Below, one piece after another: positions 52,365 to 60,164 of a DNA stretch of 64,000 nucleotides. A program made the position numbers and the translations under genes. Origin of the DNA: Phocaeicola salanitronis DSM 18170. Lineage in GTDB: Bacteria > Bacteroidota > Bacteroidia > Bacteroidales > Bacteroidaceae. The notes beneath the pieces are model-generated. The model was given only the letters and a program-made list of their open reading frames with translations, did no database searches and was not told where the DNA came from. The number at the start of each line of letters is the position of its first letter. The stretch's first letter is position 1. The stretch lies in assembly GCF_000190575.1 (NCBI RefSeq), contig NC_015164.1, forward strand, positions 3,682,001-3,746,000, in the 5' to 3' direction.

Positions 52365-52952
52365 TTATAAACATCCATCATTATAAGATTTCAAGAACTC
52401 ATCAATCAATGATTTCGGATTACTTCTTGTAGTCCACATAATAGGTAAGTCGTAATATTCCAATTCGTGAACAATGACAGGGACTTCTTTACCTAATTGT
52501 TCTTTTATGACACCTCTTTTATGAAGTTCTTGAATAACAGAAATGATAATATCCATAAAGACCAACTGCATTTGGTCGTCTTGTTCATCCAACTTATTTT
52601 CTTCTCCATTTTTTTCGGCTCTCGAATACTCTTGTTGAGTATAGAATAAATTGGCTTCTTTAAAATACAAACGGAGATTCTTATCATTGCCGCCAATAGT
52701 ACCCACTTCGTTTTGTAGCCAAAAAGCATAATTCCATTTGGCTTCCATTAAACTACTGGCATTCCTTTTTGCTACTTCCACTTGAGTTAAAGTGTTATAG
52801 CCTATTGTAATAACAGGACATCGGGGGTCGTCTTCAAGATTATCTTTCCAAAAGGAAATAGCATAGATATCTTTGATGTTTTGTTTCCCCATTTTCTTAA
52901 TCGCTTTTTCTGCTTTTGTATAAAAGCTTTCAAATAATGTTTCTCTATTCAT
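52365..52952 (-). CDS. Array cassette: DUF4303-like immunity protein
   Basis: A 195-residue protein. IYAISFWKDNLEDDPRCPVI, TIGYNTLTQV and EAKWNYAFWLQNE recall the DUF4303 group of predicted immunity proteins. Strongly acidic C-terminal half. Second member of the family in the array after the gene at 44787, but quite different in sequence. Confidence 0.66.
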   Translation of the reverse strand: MNRETLFESFYTKAEKAIKKMGKQNIKDIYAISFWKDNLEDDPRCPVITIGYNTLTQVEVAKRNASSLMEAKWNYAFWLQNEVGTIGGNDKNLRLYFKEANLFYTQQEYSRAEKNGEENKLDEQDDQMQLVFMDIIISVIQELHKRGVIKEQLGKEVPVIVHELEYYDLPIMWTTRSNPKSLIDEFLKSYNDGCL

Positions 52953-52972
52953 GATTTATATATTTTAGTTGG

Positions 52973-53019
52973 TAATGGGATGCAGCTTGCTGCCGTTAGG
53001 CGGCACAGGTGCTTGTTAT
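52973..53019. repeat. attC-like cassette repeat 15
   Basis: TAATGG...GCTTGTTAT; arms GCAGCTTGCTGCC and GGCGGCACAGGTGC around GTTA, with wobble pairs. Close to repeat 2. Confidence 0.85.
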
Positions 53020-53026
53020 CGTCATA

Positions 53027-53791
53027 TTATACAGGTTTCATCATTATTTCAGGAATATTCCACATAGCTTTTGAATTATTCCAATCATGTTTGTATTCAA
53101 TTATTTCGGGATAATTCTTTTGGCAGATTTCTGAAATAAATCGTTTGAGAATATCTTCACTGACAATAGGCTCAAATCGCCAAAACAACATAAAAGCTAT
53201 ACCTTTATCACATAATGGATGCCTTAAAATATGAAAGACTGTATCTATATTTCCAAGAATGGGAAGATTGCAAGCTATACCATATAAATCCATAGTTGAT
53301 GAACAAGAATTTATCTGCTTATTCAGATATTCGCCAAACCAAGACTTCACGTCCTGTTCATCATAAATACTATATGGTTCTTCTCCTTTAACGTCTTTAT
53401 ACATAAAATTGGGAATAACAAAAATATCCTTTTTGTCGTTTGCCGGATTGTAATGTATATCTGTTTTAAGATAAAATCCATTAGTATAGTTGATGATGAT
53501 AATCTTTATAAGGTGGAACACAGTGATGTCCTCTTTTATTTGGGTTTCATTCCACCTATAAACAGTAAAGTCTTGCGGTTGTGCCTGCCAAAAAATCATT
53601 AAAGCAGTGGCTTCGCTACATATAGCTTGCTTCACAATCCATTCTAATATTGGTATGTGAATATCCCAATTCACAACACTTGCGAGGTAGTGTAGTTCGT
53701 CAGGTTGTGTTAATACAGACAACTTGCTTAAGTTAATATTTGGATTTTCAACAATGTTGTTGTCTATATATTGTTGTATTTCATCTTTCAT
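53027..53791 (-). CDS. Array cassette: DUF4274 immunity protein (divergent)
   Basis: A 254-residue protein with two DUF4274-like units: ELHYLASVVNWDIHIPILEWI...ATALMIFW near 30-70 and DLYGIACNLPILGNIDTVFHIL...IAFMLFW near 165-205. It probably arose by internal duplication. Cytoplasmic. Confidence 0.72.
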   Translation of the reverse strand: MKDEIQQYIDNNIVENPNINLSKLSVLTQPDELHYLASVVNWDIHIPILEWIVKQAICSEATALMIFWQAQPQDFTVYRWNETQIKEDITVFHLIKIIIINYTNGFYLKTDIHYNPANDKKDIFVIPNFMYKDVKGEEPYSIYDEQDVKSWFGEYLNKQINSCSSTMDLYGIACNLPILGNIDTVFHILRHPLCDKGIAFMLFWRFEPIVSEDILKRFISEICQKNYPEIIEYKHDWNNSKAMWNIPEIMMKPV

Positions 53792-53810
53792 ATTTTATGC
53801 ATATTGACGA

Positions 53811-53856
53811 TAATGGACAGAAAGGAGCATCGTCAGATGCTATCTTTCGTCGTTAC
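53811..53856. repeat. attC-like cassette repeat 16
   Basis: TAATGG...CGTCGTTAC; same stem as repeat 6. The whole cassette that follows is a near copy of the one at 47043-47467. Confidence 0.88.
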
Positions 53857-54238
53857 CGGTATTTTTTCTTAATGTCTTACGAATAAAGTTATCTAATTCT
53901 TTGGACTTATAGAATTTCCATGATGAATATGCAATCATATTACCTTCTGAATTTTGAGATACACTCCAGTAATTCATACATTCTTTATCTACATAATTCT
54001 TAATTGTAATGATTTCTTCCGGCGATAAGCTGCTTAATTGAACAAAATATTCGCCGGAATAATCTTTGTTGATAACTGATGTACTATCAATAAACTTATT
54101 CATGTATGCAATACAAGCATAAAGGGCATATCCTTTTGCTTCTTCAAACCGTTCTCTATATGTAACCTTGTGCGTTGTACAACTTGCGGTTACATAAAGT
54201 ATGCACACTATTGCTATTATCATTTGCATATGCTTCAT
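53840..54238 (-). CDS. Array cassette: lipoprotein, second copy of the family
   Basis: A 132-residue lipoprotein (signal ending VTASCTTH). Nearly identical to the protein encoded at 47072 over its whole length, including the repeat-encoded end NDER. A recent duplication of the cassette within the array. Confidence 0.72.
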   Translation of the reverse strand: MKHMQMIIAIVCILYVTASCTTHKVTYRERFEEAKGYALYACIAYMNKFIDSTSVINKDYSGEYFVQLSSLSPEEIITIKNYVDKECMNYWSVSQNSEGNMIAYSSWKFYKSKELDNFIRKTLRKNTGNDER

Positions 54239-54262
54239 GTCTATAACTTTATTCGTTGTCGG

Positions 54263-54310
54263 TAATGGCTTGACAAGGAGCTGCGTTCAGCAGCTATCTT
54301 GGCTTGTTAA
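54263..54310. repeat. attC-like cassette repeat 17
   Basis: TAATGG...GCTTGTTAA; arms CAAGGAGCTGC and GCAGCTATCTTG around GTTCA. Confidence 0.87.
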
Positions 54311-54324
54311 TAATAATTACAATG

Positions 54325-55296
54325 TTATTCGTATAAAAGATTCACATTTAGCAGAGGAATACTTTCTTTTAAGCACCCCTCGCTTCTATGAATTAGAAAT
54401 GAAACTAATACTGTTTCAAATTCAGAATCTTCAAGGATATAAGGAGTTAAGTGTGCTATTTTTCCTTTGCCATTCAATGATATTTTAGTCCATTCTTTTT
54501 GTGTAAATTCCGGCCACTTCCTTAATTCGTAGCCCGGAATTAAACTCAACTCTCTTATGTCTTCCTTGATGTAAAAGCGACCCTCTTGCTTATACTCTCG
54601 CCCCAATAAAGGACGGATAGAATCAACATTTTCAGAACTGTAAATCGGATAAGAATAGGGCTGAATACCCCAAGTTATCATGATTATTTCTTGGCTGAAC
54701 AGTTCATCGATTAGCTCTGTATTGGAAAATTCGTCTATTAAGTCCAACTTCCGATTGCCATATTTTCGAGTTATTATTTCTTCCATTTTTGCTAAGTCCA
54801 CAAGAATGAAGCCGAGATAATCATAAGAATCAAAGTATTTGTCAGATATAGAGTAAACCAAATTTTCATTTAGTTTCATTTCTGAAAAATAGAAGTAAAT
54901 AGTGATAATTTCAACAGGTATTGGAAGAACATCAATAGCGGGCAAGGTGTGAACAGGCTTGTCCTTAAAAATCTTAACACCTATATTAAATTCTCCTTGT
55001 AAGCTAAAATCTATTTTATGTTCAGACAAACCACTATTAGGAGAAAGCAATCGTATATCTGACTTGTCATTTATATAGACTTTCCCTAAATAAGTTTGAT
55101 TTATTAGTTCGCCTAAAATGGAATCATTAAAGGTTAATTGGTCTTCAACCTTTTCAAACACACATCTAACATTATATTGACCTGATATACGATTCATGAC
55201 ATCAGGAATCGTATAACTAATCCGGTCAATACATAGCTGTAAATTGGCAATTAAATCGTTGCCACCTCTAAATGCTATTGTTTTTATTCTTTCCAT
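54325..55296 (-). CDS. Array cassette: large unknown protein (323 residues)
   Basis: The longest cassette product. Soluble, mixed alpha/beta, without signal peptide. It has an EIITIYFYFSEMKLNENLVYSI segment and an acidic helical part near 180-205. No family recognised. Framed by one repeat on each side, so a single-gene cassette. Confidence 0.64.
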   Translation of the reverse strand: MERIKTIAFRGGNDLIANLQLCIDRISYTIPDVMNRISGQYNVRCVFEKVEDQLTFNDSILGELINQTYLGKVYINDKSDIRLLSPNSGLSEHKIDFSLQGEFNIGVKIFKDKPVHTLPAIDVLPIPVEIITIYFYFSEMKLNENLVYSISDKYFDSYDYLGFILVDLAKMEEIITRKYGNRKLDLIDEFSNTELIDELFSQEIIMITWGIQPYSYPIYSSENVDSIRPLLGREYKQEGRFYIKEDIRELSLIPGYELRKWPEFTQKEWTKISLNGKGKIAHLTPYILEDSEFETVLVSFLIHRSEGCLKESIPLLNVNLLYE

Positions 55297-55331
55297 TTTA
55301 TGTGAATCTTTTTTACGAACTCATTTATTAT

Positions 55332-55380
55332 TAATGGTTTGGTGAGCAACAGCGTTTAGCTGTTATCTCGACCTTGTTAA
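55332..55380. repeat. attC-like cassette repeat 18
   Basis: TAATGG...CCTTGTTAA; arms GGTGAG...AACAGC and GCTGTTATCTCGACC with one unpaired base. Confidence 0.87.
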
Positions 55381-55385
55381 CGATT

Positions 55386-56081
55386 TTATTTCACAATCAT
55401 AAACTCATTCCCATATGGATAAAAGCCTTTATTTATCCATAGTTTGGAGTAGTCTGATAATTTGTAAATTTCAGGTTTATACAGATTCAACACCTTATCC
55501 AAAACTCTCTCTCGGAATATTATTCCATCTCCATATTCTATGCTATTCAAAACAAAGAAATTCTGTTTGATGGAATTGTCTTTCAGTTTCATATCAGGAT
55601 ATACTGTAAAACTAATTCCTAATTTTTTCTCTACATCATTTTGAAATGTTATGCCTTTTCCTAAATGGAAAGAATCATTGTCAAAATGATTTATACGTAA
55701 AGCATAGTATTTTTTATCCGTTAGAGATTCGTTTTTCTTGTTTACTACCTTGACGGTAGCAATATCATATTTATCAACGAACCCATTTTCTTGAAGTAAA
55801 GACAAAAACTCTTCCGATACGATTTTGAGTTTTATGCTGTATTTATCAAGAAAATCAAATTGCAGAATTCCCGGTTTTTTGTTGCATACGAGGTATAAGA
55901 CAGGAGGTAAATTTTCTCTCCATCCATCCTTGTTTTTCCACATCCATTGCCCGTGGTCTTGGAATTTCTGCCTTTTACCTTCATCGTAAGTATCACAGAC
56001 ATCAGATTTGCCGTACTCCAATAATCCTTTAGGCAGTTTATCTTTCCCATATCGCCAAATATAAAGTTCTTCTATATTCAT
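55386..56081 (-). CDS. Array cassette: Imm43-like immunity protein
   Basis: A 231-residue protein. KIVSEEFLSLLQENGFVDKYDIATV, then KKYYALRINHFD, is the layout of Imm43/Imm11-type immunity proteins. The protein encoded at 61861 has the same plan (CLFEFLKQF, DKYDICEVTPVS, KKYYFIRFKHL), so the two are distant relatives. Cytoplasmic. Confidence 0.68.
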   Translation of the reverse strand: MNIEELYIWRYGKDKLPKGLLEYGKSDVCDTYDEGKRQKFQDHGQWMWKNKDGWRENLPPVLYLVCNKKPGILQFDFLDKYSIKLKIVSEEFLSLLQENGFVDKYDIATVKVVNKKNESLTDKKYYALRINHFDNDSFHLGKGITFQNDVEKKLGISFTVYPDMKLKDNSIKQNFFVLNSIEYGDGIIFRERVLDKVLNLYKPEIYKLSDYSKLWINKGFYPYGNEFMIVK

Positions 56082-56093
56082 AATTATTATCGT

Positions 56094-56142
56094 TAATGGT
56101 TTGGTGAGGAACAGCGTTAAGCTGTTATCTCGACCTTGTTAC
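56094..56142. repeat. attC-like cassette repeat 19
   Basis: TAATGG...CCTTGTTAC; arms GGTGAG...AACAGC and GCTGTTATCTCGACC around GTTA. Confidence 0.87.
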
Positions 56143-56153
56143 AGACTATTTTA

Positions 56154-56699
56154 TTAACTTAATTCCATTTCCAATATCGTATATACCTGACCTTTGGCAT
56201 TGCGAATAAGTATGGAAATGAAATCAAAAGCATTACATTTTAGATACTCTTTGTTTACCCAGTCGCCATTGATTAGTTGCACTTGTTGGGTGGTTGGGTA
56301 TTCATCATCAAAATCGGTATTACTGCATCCAAGAATGATAATTTCAAATTCAGTTTCAGCGTCTTTATCTACAAACTGAATTTCATGAGATAATGGTCGT
56401 TCTCTCTTATCCTCTATTAGTAATGCTTCATATCCATTATACCTTTCATCGAAAAGAGTAATCTTTTCTCCTGAATTTACTGAATACGCATATATTGCCA
56501 AAGGGAAATTTTGCTTGTTTGCCATGTAATTATCAGTTAATTCACCACAAAAATAAAGTCTGAATTTAGTTTCATGTTGTGGTGATATTAACCGACCTTT
56601 CCAATACACAGGATTATTAAACCATGAATCTTCTATCAACTCAGGAAAATAATCTTTGTGTATGATGAATGGTTTTAGATAATCCGGTATATATTCCAT
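56154..56699 (-). CDS. Array cassette: unknown predicted immunity protein
   Basis: A 181-residue acidic soluble protein, beta-rich, with FEIIILGCSNTDFDDEYPTT and a final VYTILEMELS strand. No family recognised. Second cassette downstream of the recombinase, so probably one of the younger insertions if new cassettes enter at the recombinase end. Confidence 0.62.
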   Translation of the reverse strand: MEYIPDYLKPFIIHKDYFPELIEDSWFNNPVYWKGRLISPQHETKFRLYFCGELTDNYMANKQNFPLAIYAYSVNSGEKITLFDERYNGYEALLIEDKRERPLSHEIQFVDKDAETEFEIIILGCSNTDFDDEYPTTQQVQLINGDWVNKEYLKCNAFDFISILIRNAKGQVYTILEMELS

Positions 56700-56722
56700 A
56701 TATTTCTGTATTAAGTTGTCTG

Positions 56723-56770
56723 TAATGGTTTGGAAAGGAACTCCGTTCAGGGGTTATCTTTCCTTGTTAG
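56723..56770. repeat. attC-like cassette repeat 20
   Basis: TAATGG...CCTTGTTAG; arms GGAAAGGAACTCC and GGGGTTATCTTTCC around GTTCA. Confidence 0.87.
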
Positions 56771-56775
56771 TAGCG

Positions 56776-57444
56776 TCATTCCATTTTGTACATTTTTTTC
56801 TCCCAACCTTTTAATTCTTGAAGAACAGGTTTGGGATTTTGCAATATCTGATTAAGAAATTCTACAAAATTAGGTGCTAATACTTCCTTTTCAGGTGTTT
56901 CGTAATCAAAGAGTACAACTTCACCTTCTTTATTCTCATTGTCTGTCAATTTAAGAGCTATCACACCATAATCAGAATATCGACCTATCGCAAAATACCC
57001 TTTATCAAGAATTTCCTCTTGCAGTTCCTTGTTATTTTCAATCAGGATTTTATTCCATGAATGGATAGGCTTTGGATATAGACAAACATCTAAATCCCAA
57101 AATATTTCATAAAAGTGCTTGTATTTCAGATAAGTCTTATATGAAAGCGGAAGAATAATATTCAAAATACTCTCTAATTGAGAAATATCCTCGTCTGAAA
57201 TTTGATTATCTATCGCTTTCCATACATGGTCTTTTTCTGTAATAATGTCCACCATATAATTTGTATGTTCCGGTTGGGTAACATATATCTTGACTGATTT
57301 TCCTTGAAGTATGGCATTATCCAGTGAATCCCGCATTTCAGACTCTATGGGTTCTTCATAAGAAGAAACATACATAAGGTATTCTCTATGCTCTTGCACA
57401 AAGCCCAAACATTCATCTACATATTTCTTTATTATTTCTTCCAT
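56776..57444 (-). CDS. Array cassette: SUKH (SMI1/KNR4) immunity protein
   Basis: A 222-residue acidic protein. From about residue 80 it follows the SUKH pattern: ISDEDISQLESILNIILPLSYKTYLKYKH, later GYFAIGRYSDYGVIALKL and VVLFDYETPE. SUKH proteins are the commonest immunity proteins against polymorphic toxins, especially nucleases. First cassette downstream of the recombinase. Confidence 0.74.
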   Translation of the reverse strand: MEEIIKKYVDECLGFVQEHREYLMYVSSYEEPIESEMRDSLDNAILQGKSVKIYVTQPEHTNYMVDIITEKDHVWKAIDNQISDEDISQLESILNIILPLSYKTYLKYKHFYEIFWDLDVCLYPKPIHSWNKILIENNKELQEEILDKGYFAIGRYSDYGVIALKLTDNENKEGEVVLFDYETPEKEVLAPNFVEFLNQILQNPKPVLQELKGWEKKMYKME

Positions 57445-57487
57445 ATTCTTATTTTGTTTTCAGTTCGCTACTAATTTGTTTATATAT

Positions 57488-57534
57488 ACACCTGTAGGTA
57501 TAGGATATTTCGATAACCGACACCTGGCAGGTGT
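57488..57534. other. Candidate primary insertion site (attI-like) next to the recombinase
   Basis: Between the recombinase stop codon and the first cassette. ACACCTGTAGG...TAGGATATTTCG (57488-57512) resembles sites at 45354 and 60584. Beside it lies the 15-bp palindrome ACACCTGGCAGGTGT (57520-57534), whose half matches the first ACACCTG. Inverted half-sites around a short gap are what a Xer-type enzyme binds. No promoter box was seen here. Confidence 0.5.
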
Positions 57535-57560
57535 GTTTCCTAATCTCTAATAGCCGCACC

Positions 57561-58667
57561 CTACGAATCATCCAGCGAATCAAGCGGATTTGGGATTTTA
57601 GCTTTGTGTGCATTCGATGTATGAAGATATATGGCTGTAGTCTTTATGTCGTTGTGTCCCAACAGTTCCTGTATCGTGTGCAAGTCTGTCCCTTGTTCCA
57701 AAAGGTGGGTGGCAAACGAGTGGCGGAGCATGTGTACATGCACTCGGTGCTTGATGCCCGCACGTTGTGCGGCTTCTTTCAGCACTTTCACCAATGCGCT
57801 TGCTGAGTATGGTTCTCCGGGCGTTTCGCCCTCAAACAGCCATTTCTTCGGTCGGTATTCACGGAAGTACCGCCGCAGCTCTTCCAGCAGCTTGGGCGAA
57901 AGCAGCGAGTAGCGGCATTTCTTGCCCTTGCCCATGATACGCACGGACATCATTTCGCTGTTGATGTCTTTTGGTGTGAGGTTCAGCAATTCACTACGCC
58001 GCAATCCGGCTGAATAAACCAAGGAAATCATGCAGTGATGCTTGATGTTAGACAGTTGGTCGAGGATGCGTTTTATCTCGTTCTTGCTCAATACTTCCGG
58101 GACGGTCTTGTATTCTTTGGCTCGTGTGATGCCGCCGTAATACTGCCGTTTCCCGCCTTTCACCTGCTCGTAGTAGAACTTGATGGCGTTGATGCGCATA
58201 TTCTGCTGTGAAACAGAAATTTTCTTTTCGTTTACAAGATAAAGAATGTACCTGTTGATGTCCGCCACTTTCAGGCGGTCGATGTTGCGCCCTTTGTGGT
58301 ACTCCACGAAGTCGCTGAAATAAGCCCGGTAGGTCTTTATGGTGGATGGGCTGTAGCGTTTCTGTTCCAGCAGTTCCAGATAGCCTTCCGGCAGCGTGTA
58401 TTCCCTCTTGGGTCTGGGATGCCGCACATATACCTGGCTGTAATCAATGTAGGCATGGGGAGAATAGCGGTCGTAGAAATCCGACAGCTTGAAAACTGCA
58501 GCCGCCATGCAAGCGGAATCCTTGCCGGTCATTTCCACGCCTGTATCCTGGGCGAGCAGCAGGGGGATTGCCCCGTTTCCTGCATACTCTATCCGGACAT
58601 AATCCACACCATCCTTTTCTTCCTTGTGAAGAACGATGCTTCCTCTTTGCCTCTGAGCCTTGTCCAT
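57561..58667 (-). CDS. XerC/D-like tyrosine recombinase of the immunity array
   Basis: About 368 residues; the start MDKAQRQRG is chosen because the TACCTTTG promoter box lies 26 bp upstream, inside the longer frame. An extra N-terminal domain (1-100) precedes a SAM-like DNA-binding domain (YSPSTIKTYRAYFSDFVEYH) and the catalytic domain: R in AGLRRSEL, K in MGKGKK, HMLRHSFATH, LLGHNDIKTT and Y in AIYLHTS. All catalytic residues are present. The IntI-specific extra helix of integron integrases is not seen. It reads towards the 13-cassette run and should insert and shuffle cassettes at the hairpin repeats. Confidence 0.92.
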   Translation of the reverse strand: MDKAQRQRGSIVLHKEEKDGVDYVRIEYAGNGAIPLLLAQDTGVEMTGKDSACMAAAVFKLSDFYDRYSPHAYIDYSQVYVRHPRPKREYTLPEGYLELLEQKRYSPSTIKTYRAYFSDFVEYHKGRNIDRLKVADINRYILYLVNEKKISVSQQNMRINAIKFYYEQVKGGKRQYYGGITRAKEYKTVPEVLSKNEIKRILDQLSNIKHHCMISLVYSAGLRRSELLNLTPKDINSEMMSVRIMGKGKKCRYSLLSPKLLEELRRYFREYRPKKWLFEGETPGEPYSASALVKVLKEAAQRAGIKHRVHVHMLRHSFATHLLEQGTDLHTIQELLGHNDIKTTAIYLHTSNAHKAKIPNPLDSLDDS

Positions 58668-58692
58668 GTCATCGAATTTTGCTTCATGCCCC

Positions 58693-58734
58693 CAAAGGTA
58701 CGAAAAGAATCGAAGAAACAAACCAAACGGTTTG
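58693..58734 (-). promoter_or_regulatory. Promoter of the array recombinase with -33 dyad
   Basis: Minus strand: TTTG (58719-58722), 18 bp, TACCTTTG (58693-58700). CAAACCAAACGGTTTG (58719-58734) covers the -33 box, as in the rteAB and sub-array promoters. Homology to the repeat modules ends about 50 bp further right. Confidence 0.7.
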
Positions 58735-58785
58735 GAAAAGTAGCGAAAGAATTTTCGGGAGGGAGGAAAAGGATGCCGGAGGACA

Positions 58786-58813
58786 TAAAAAAAGCCTGAA
58801 CGGGTCAGGCTTT
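58786..58813 (-). terminator. Terminator at the end of the TetR gene
   Basis: Minus strand GCCTGACCCGTTCAGGC followed by TTTTTTT, overlapping the TetR stop codon. It isolates the recombinase promoter from upstream transcription. Confidence 0.8.
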
Positions 58814-59416
58814 AATCAGCGAATAGATGAAACGGAGCTTGCGGGAGAGTTCCCCCGTGTCCAGCCCGGAGAGGAAAGCCTGCTCGAAAGACAAGCCGTA
58901 GAATACCTCGCGGAACATGGCGGCGGTTTCCTCCGTGTCCACCTCCGCGCGGATTTCGCCCGACGACTTCGCCCGCTCGATAATGTCGCGCCACAGCTTC
59001 CGGTCTTTCTCGAACAGGGCGGCGAACTTCGCCCCGGCATCGGGGTAATACTGCCGCACTTGCATCAGCAGGTGGAAGTAGTAGAAGTTGTAGCTGCATC
59101 CCTGCGGGTTGTTCCCGTCGTCGAGCAAGCCCACGATGCGGCGCATGGTCTTTTCCACGCTCTCCACGTGGTGGTCGATGAACTCCAGCAGCGTGCCGCC
59201 CTGAAAATTGAACTTGTTGGCAGGGTCTTGTGTGGCGAAGATGTATTTGTCCACCACCGCCACGAACAGGTCTTGCTTGAAGGAGTAGTAATAAATCAGC
59301 CCCCACTTGGACAGCCCGCAGGCTTTGGCGATAGTCACCAGACTTGCCTTCTCGTAGTTCATCTTGGCGAACACCCGCAAGGCATTCTCCAGCACTTCTT
59401 CCCGGTTTGTTATCAT
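58805..59416 (-). CDS. TetR/AcrR-family regulator, GC-rich
   Basis: A 203-residue repressor: N-terminal helix-turn-helix (VTIAKACGLSKWGLIYYYSFKQDLF, about 27-52) and a helical ligand/dimer domain. Its GC content is clearly higher than that of the surrounding cassettes, with codons ending in C/G, so it came from another source. It has its own terminator and a possible operator over its promoter, and no hairpin repeat, so it is not a normal cassette. Its target may be itself or the recombinase downstream. Confidence 0.88.
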   Translation of the reverse strand: MITNREEVLENALRVFAKMNYEKASLVTIAKACGLSKWGLIYYYSFKQDLFVAVVDKYIFATQDPANKFNFQGGTLLEFIDHHVESVEKTMRRIVGLLDDGNNPQGCSYNFYYFHLLMQVRQYYPDAGAKFAALFEKDRKLWRDIIERAKSSGEIRAEVDTEETAAMFREVFYGLSFEQAFLSGLDTGELSRKLRFIYSLIKA

Positions 59417-59441
59417 AAGCGTAAGGGGTTTATGTTTTTAG

Positions 59442-59455
59442 CCTACGAAGGTAGG
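59442..59455. promoter_or_regulatory. Dyad over the -7 region of the TetR gene
   Basis: CCTAC-GAAG-GTAGG is an inverted repeat that includes TACCTTCG on the minus strand, one base from TAnnTTTG, 29 bp before the TetR start. It is a plausible autoregulatory operator. Confidence 0.45.
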
Positions 59456-59479
59456 GAAATATTGTGTTTATGGCAAGCA

Positions 59480-60013
59480 TTATACCACTATTTCTATAAG
59501 CAACAGATAGAAAGTCGCGAACTGGACTATCAGAGAAACGACATAGATGCCGTAGTAGAGCAGATACTTTTTCTCCTTCTCGAACTTGGCGAAATACTTC
59601 CTGTACTTATCGTTCTTGAATACAAATAATTCATTTATATAGCATAGATAGAAAATCAAGAATATAAGCAATAATAAAAGAATGAACTTGTACTCAAAAA
59701 TGGCAATTGGAACGCCTATGCCTAACATCTTTAAGACCTTACCGCCTACAATCAATACCATACAGAGCAACCAAAAACTGGTGCAACTTATGGCAAATAT
59801 CGCCCTTGAATCAATGAGTATATTTACTCCTCCATGAATTTCACTAACTTCTTGTTTCTCTATTCTTGATACAATACATTTCATGTACTTGTTGTTCCAT
59901 TTTGGGATGCTTATCCAATAGAAAGGATTCAAAAGTCTTTTGAATATAAAGAATAACAAATTATACTCGCAATAGTATAGTATATTGTAATATTTCTCCA
60001 ATAACTTTAGCAT
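59480..60013 (-). CDS. Array cassette: membrane protein related to the one at 42602
   Basis: A 177-residue protein: LNPFYWISIPKWNNKYM, then two hydrophobic segments (about 78-95 and 107-127), then NDKYRKYFAKFEKEKKYLLYYG and a last membrane helix. Same family as the 159-residue protein at 42602. No hairpin repeat lies between it and the TetR gene on its 3' side, so the cassette end was lost when the TetR segment came in or was never there. Confidence 0.68.
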   Translation of the reverse strand: MLKLLEKYYNILYYCEYNLLFFIFKRLLNPFYWISIPKWNNKYMKCIVSRIEKQEVSEIHGGVNILIDSRAIFAISCTSFWLLCMVLIVGGKVLKMLGIGVPIAIFEYKFILLLLLIFLIFYLCYINELFVFKNDKYRKYFAKFEKEKKYLLYYGIYVVSLIVQFATFYLLLIEIVV

Positions 60014-60030
60014 GATTTTGATGGCTTAAC

Positions 60031-60122
60031 TTAATACACTATAATCACAAGGTCTTTTTGCGCTTCGCTGGCTTCATCGAAAATGAAATTCAAGTCGTCC
60101 ATTTCCTGCTCGTAGTCGTAAT
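60031..60122 (-). pseudogene. 3' fragment of the gene at 63166, cut at a hairpin repeat
   Basis: Ninety-two bases match the end of the intact gene at 63166-63687 (coding for YEQEMDDLNFIFDEA... and QKDLVI-VY, stop). The match stops exactly at TAAT, where the intact gene continues TAATCGCC and this fragment continues TAATGGTTAG, the start of hairpin repeat 21. No start codon remains. Confidence 0.8.
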
Positions 60123-60164
60123 GGTTAGAAAGGAGCATCGTCAGATGCTATCTTTCGTTGTTAC
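60119..60164. repeat. attC-like cassette repeat 21
   Basis: TAATGG...CGTTGTTAC; arms AGAAAGGAGCATC and GATGCTATCTTTC. Joined on its left to a truncated gene. Confidence 0.88.

Noticed and set aside
57561..58667. Classical class 1-type integron integrase
   Set aside because: The integron-specific extra helix is missing, the recombinase reads in the same direction as the cassettes, and the repeat ends do not fit the RYYYAAC/GTTRRRY consensus exactly.
58812..59306. Arginine- and alanine-rich frames opposite or out of phase with the TetR gene
   Set aside because: High GC content makes long spurious frames; the TetR frame has a clear family match and a terminator at its end.
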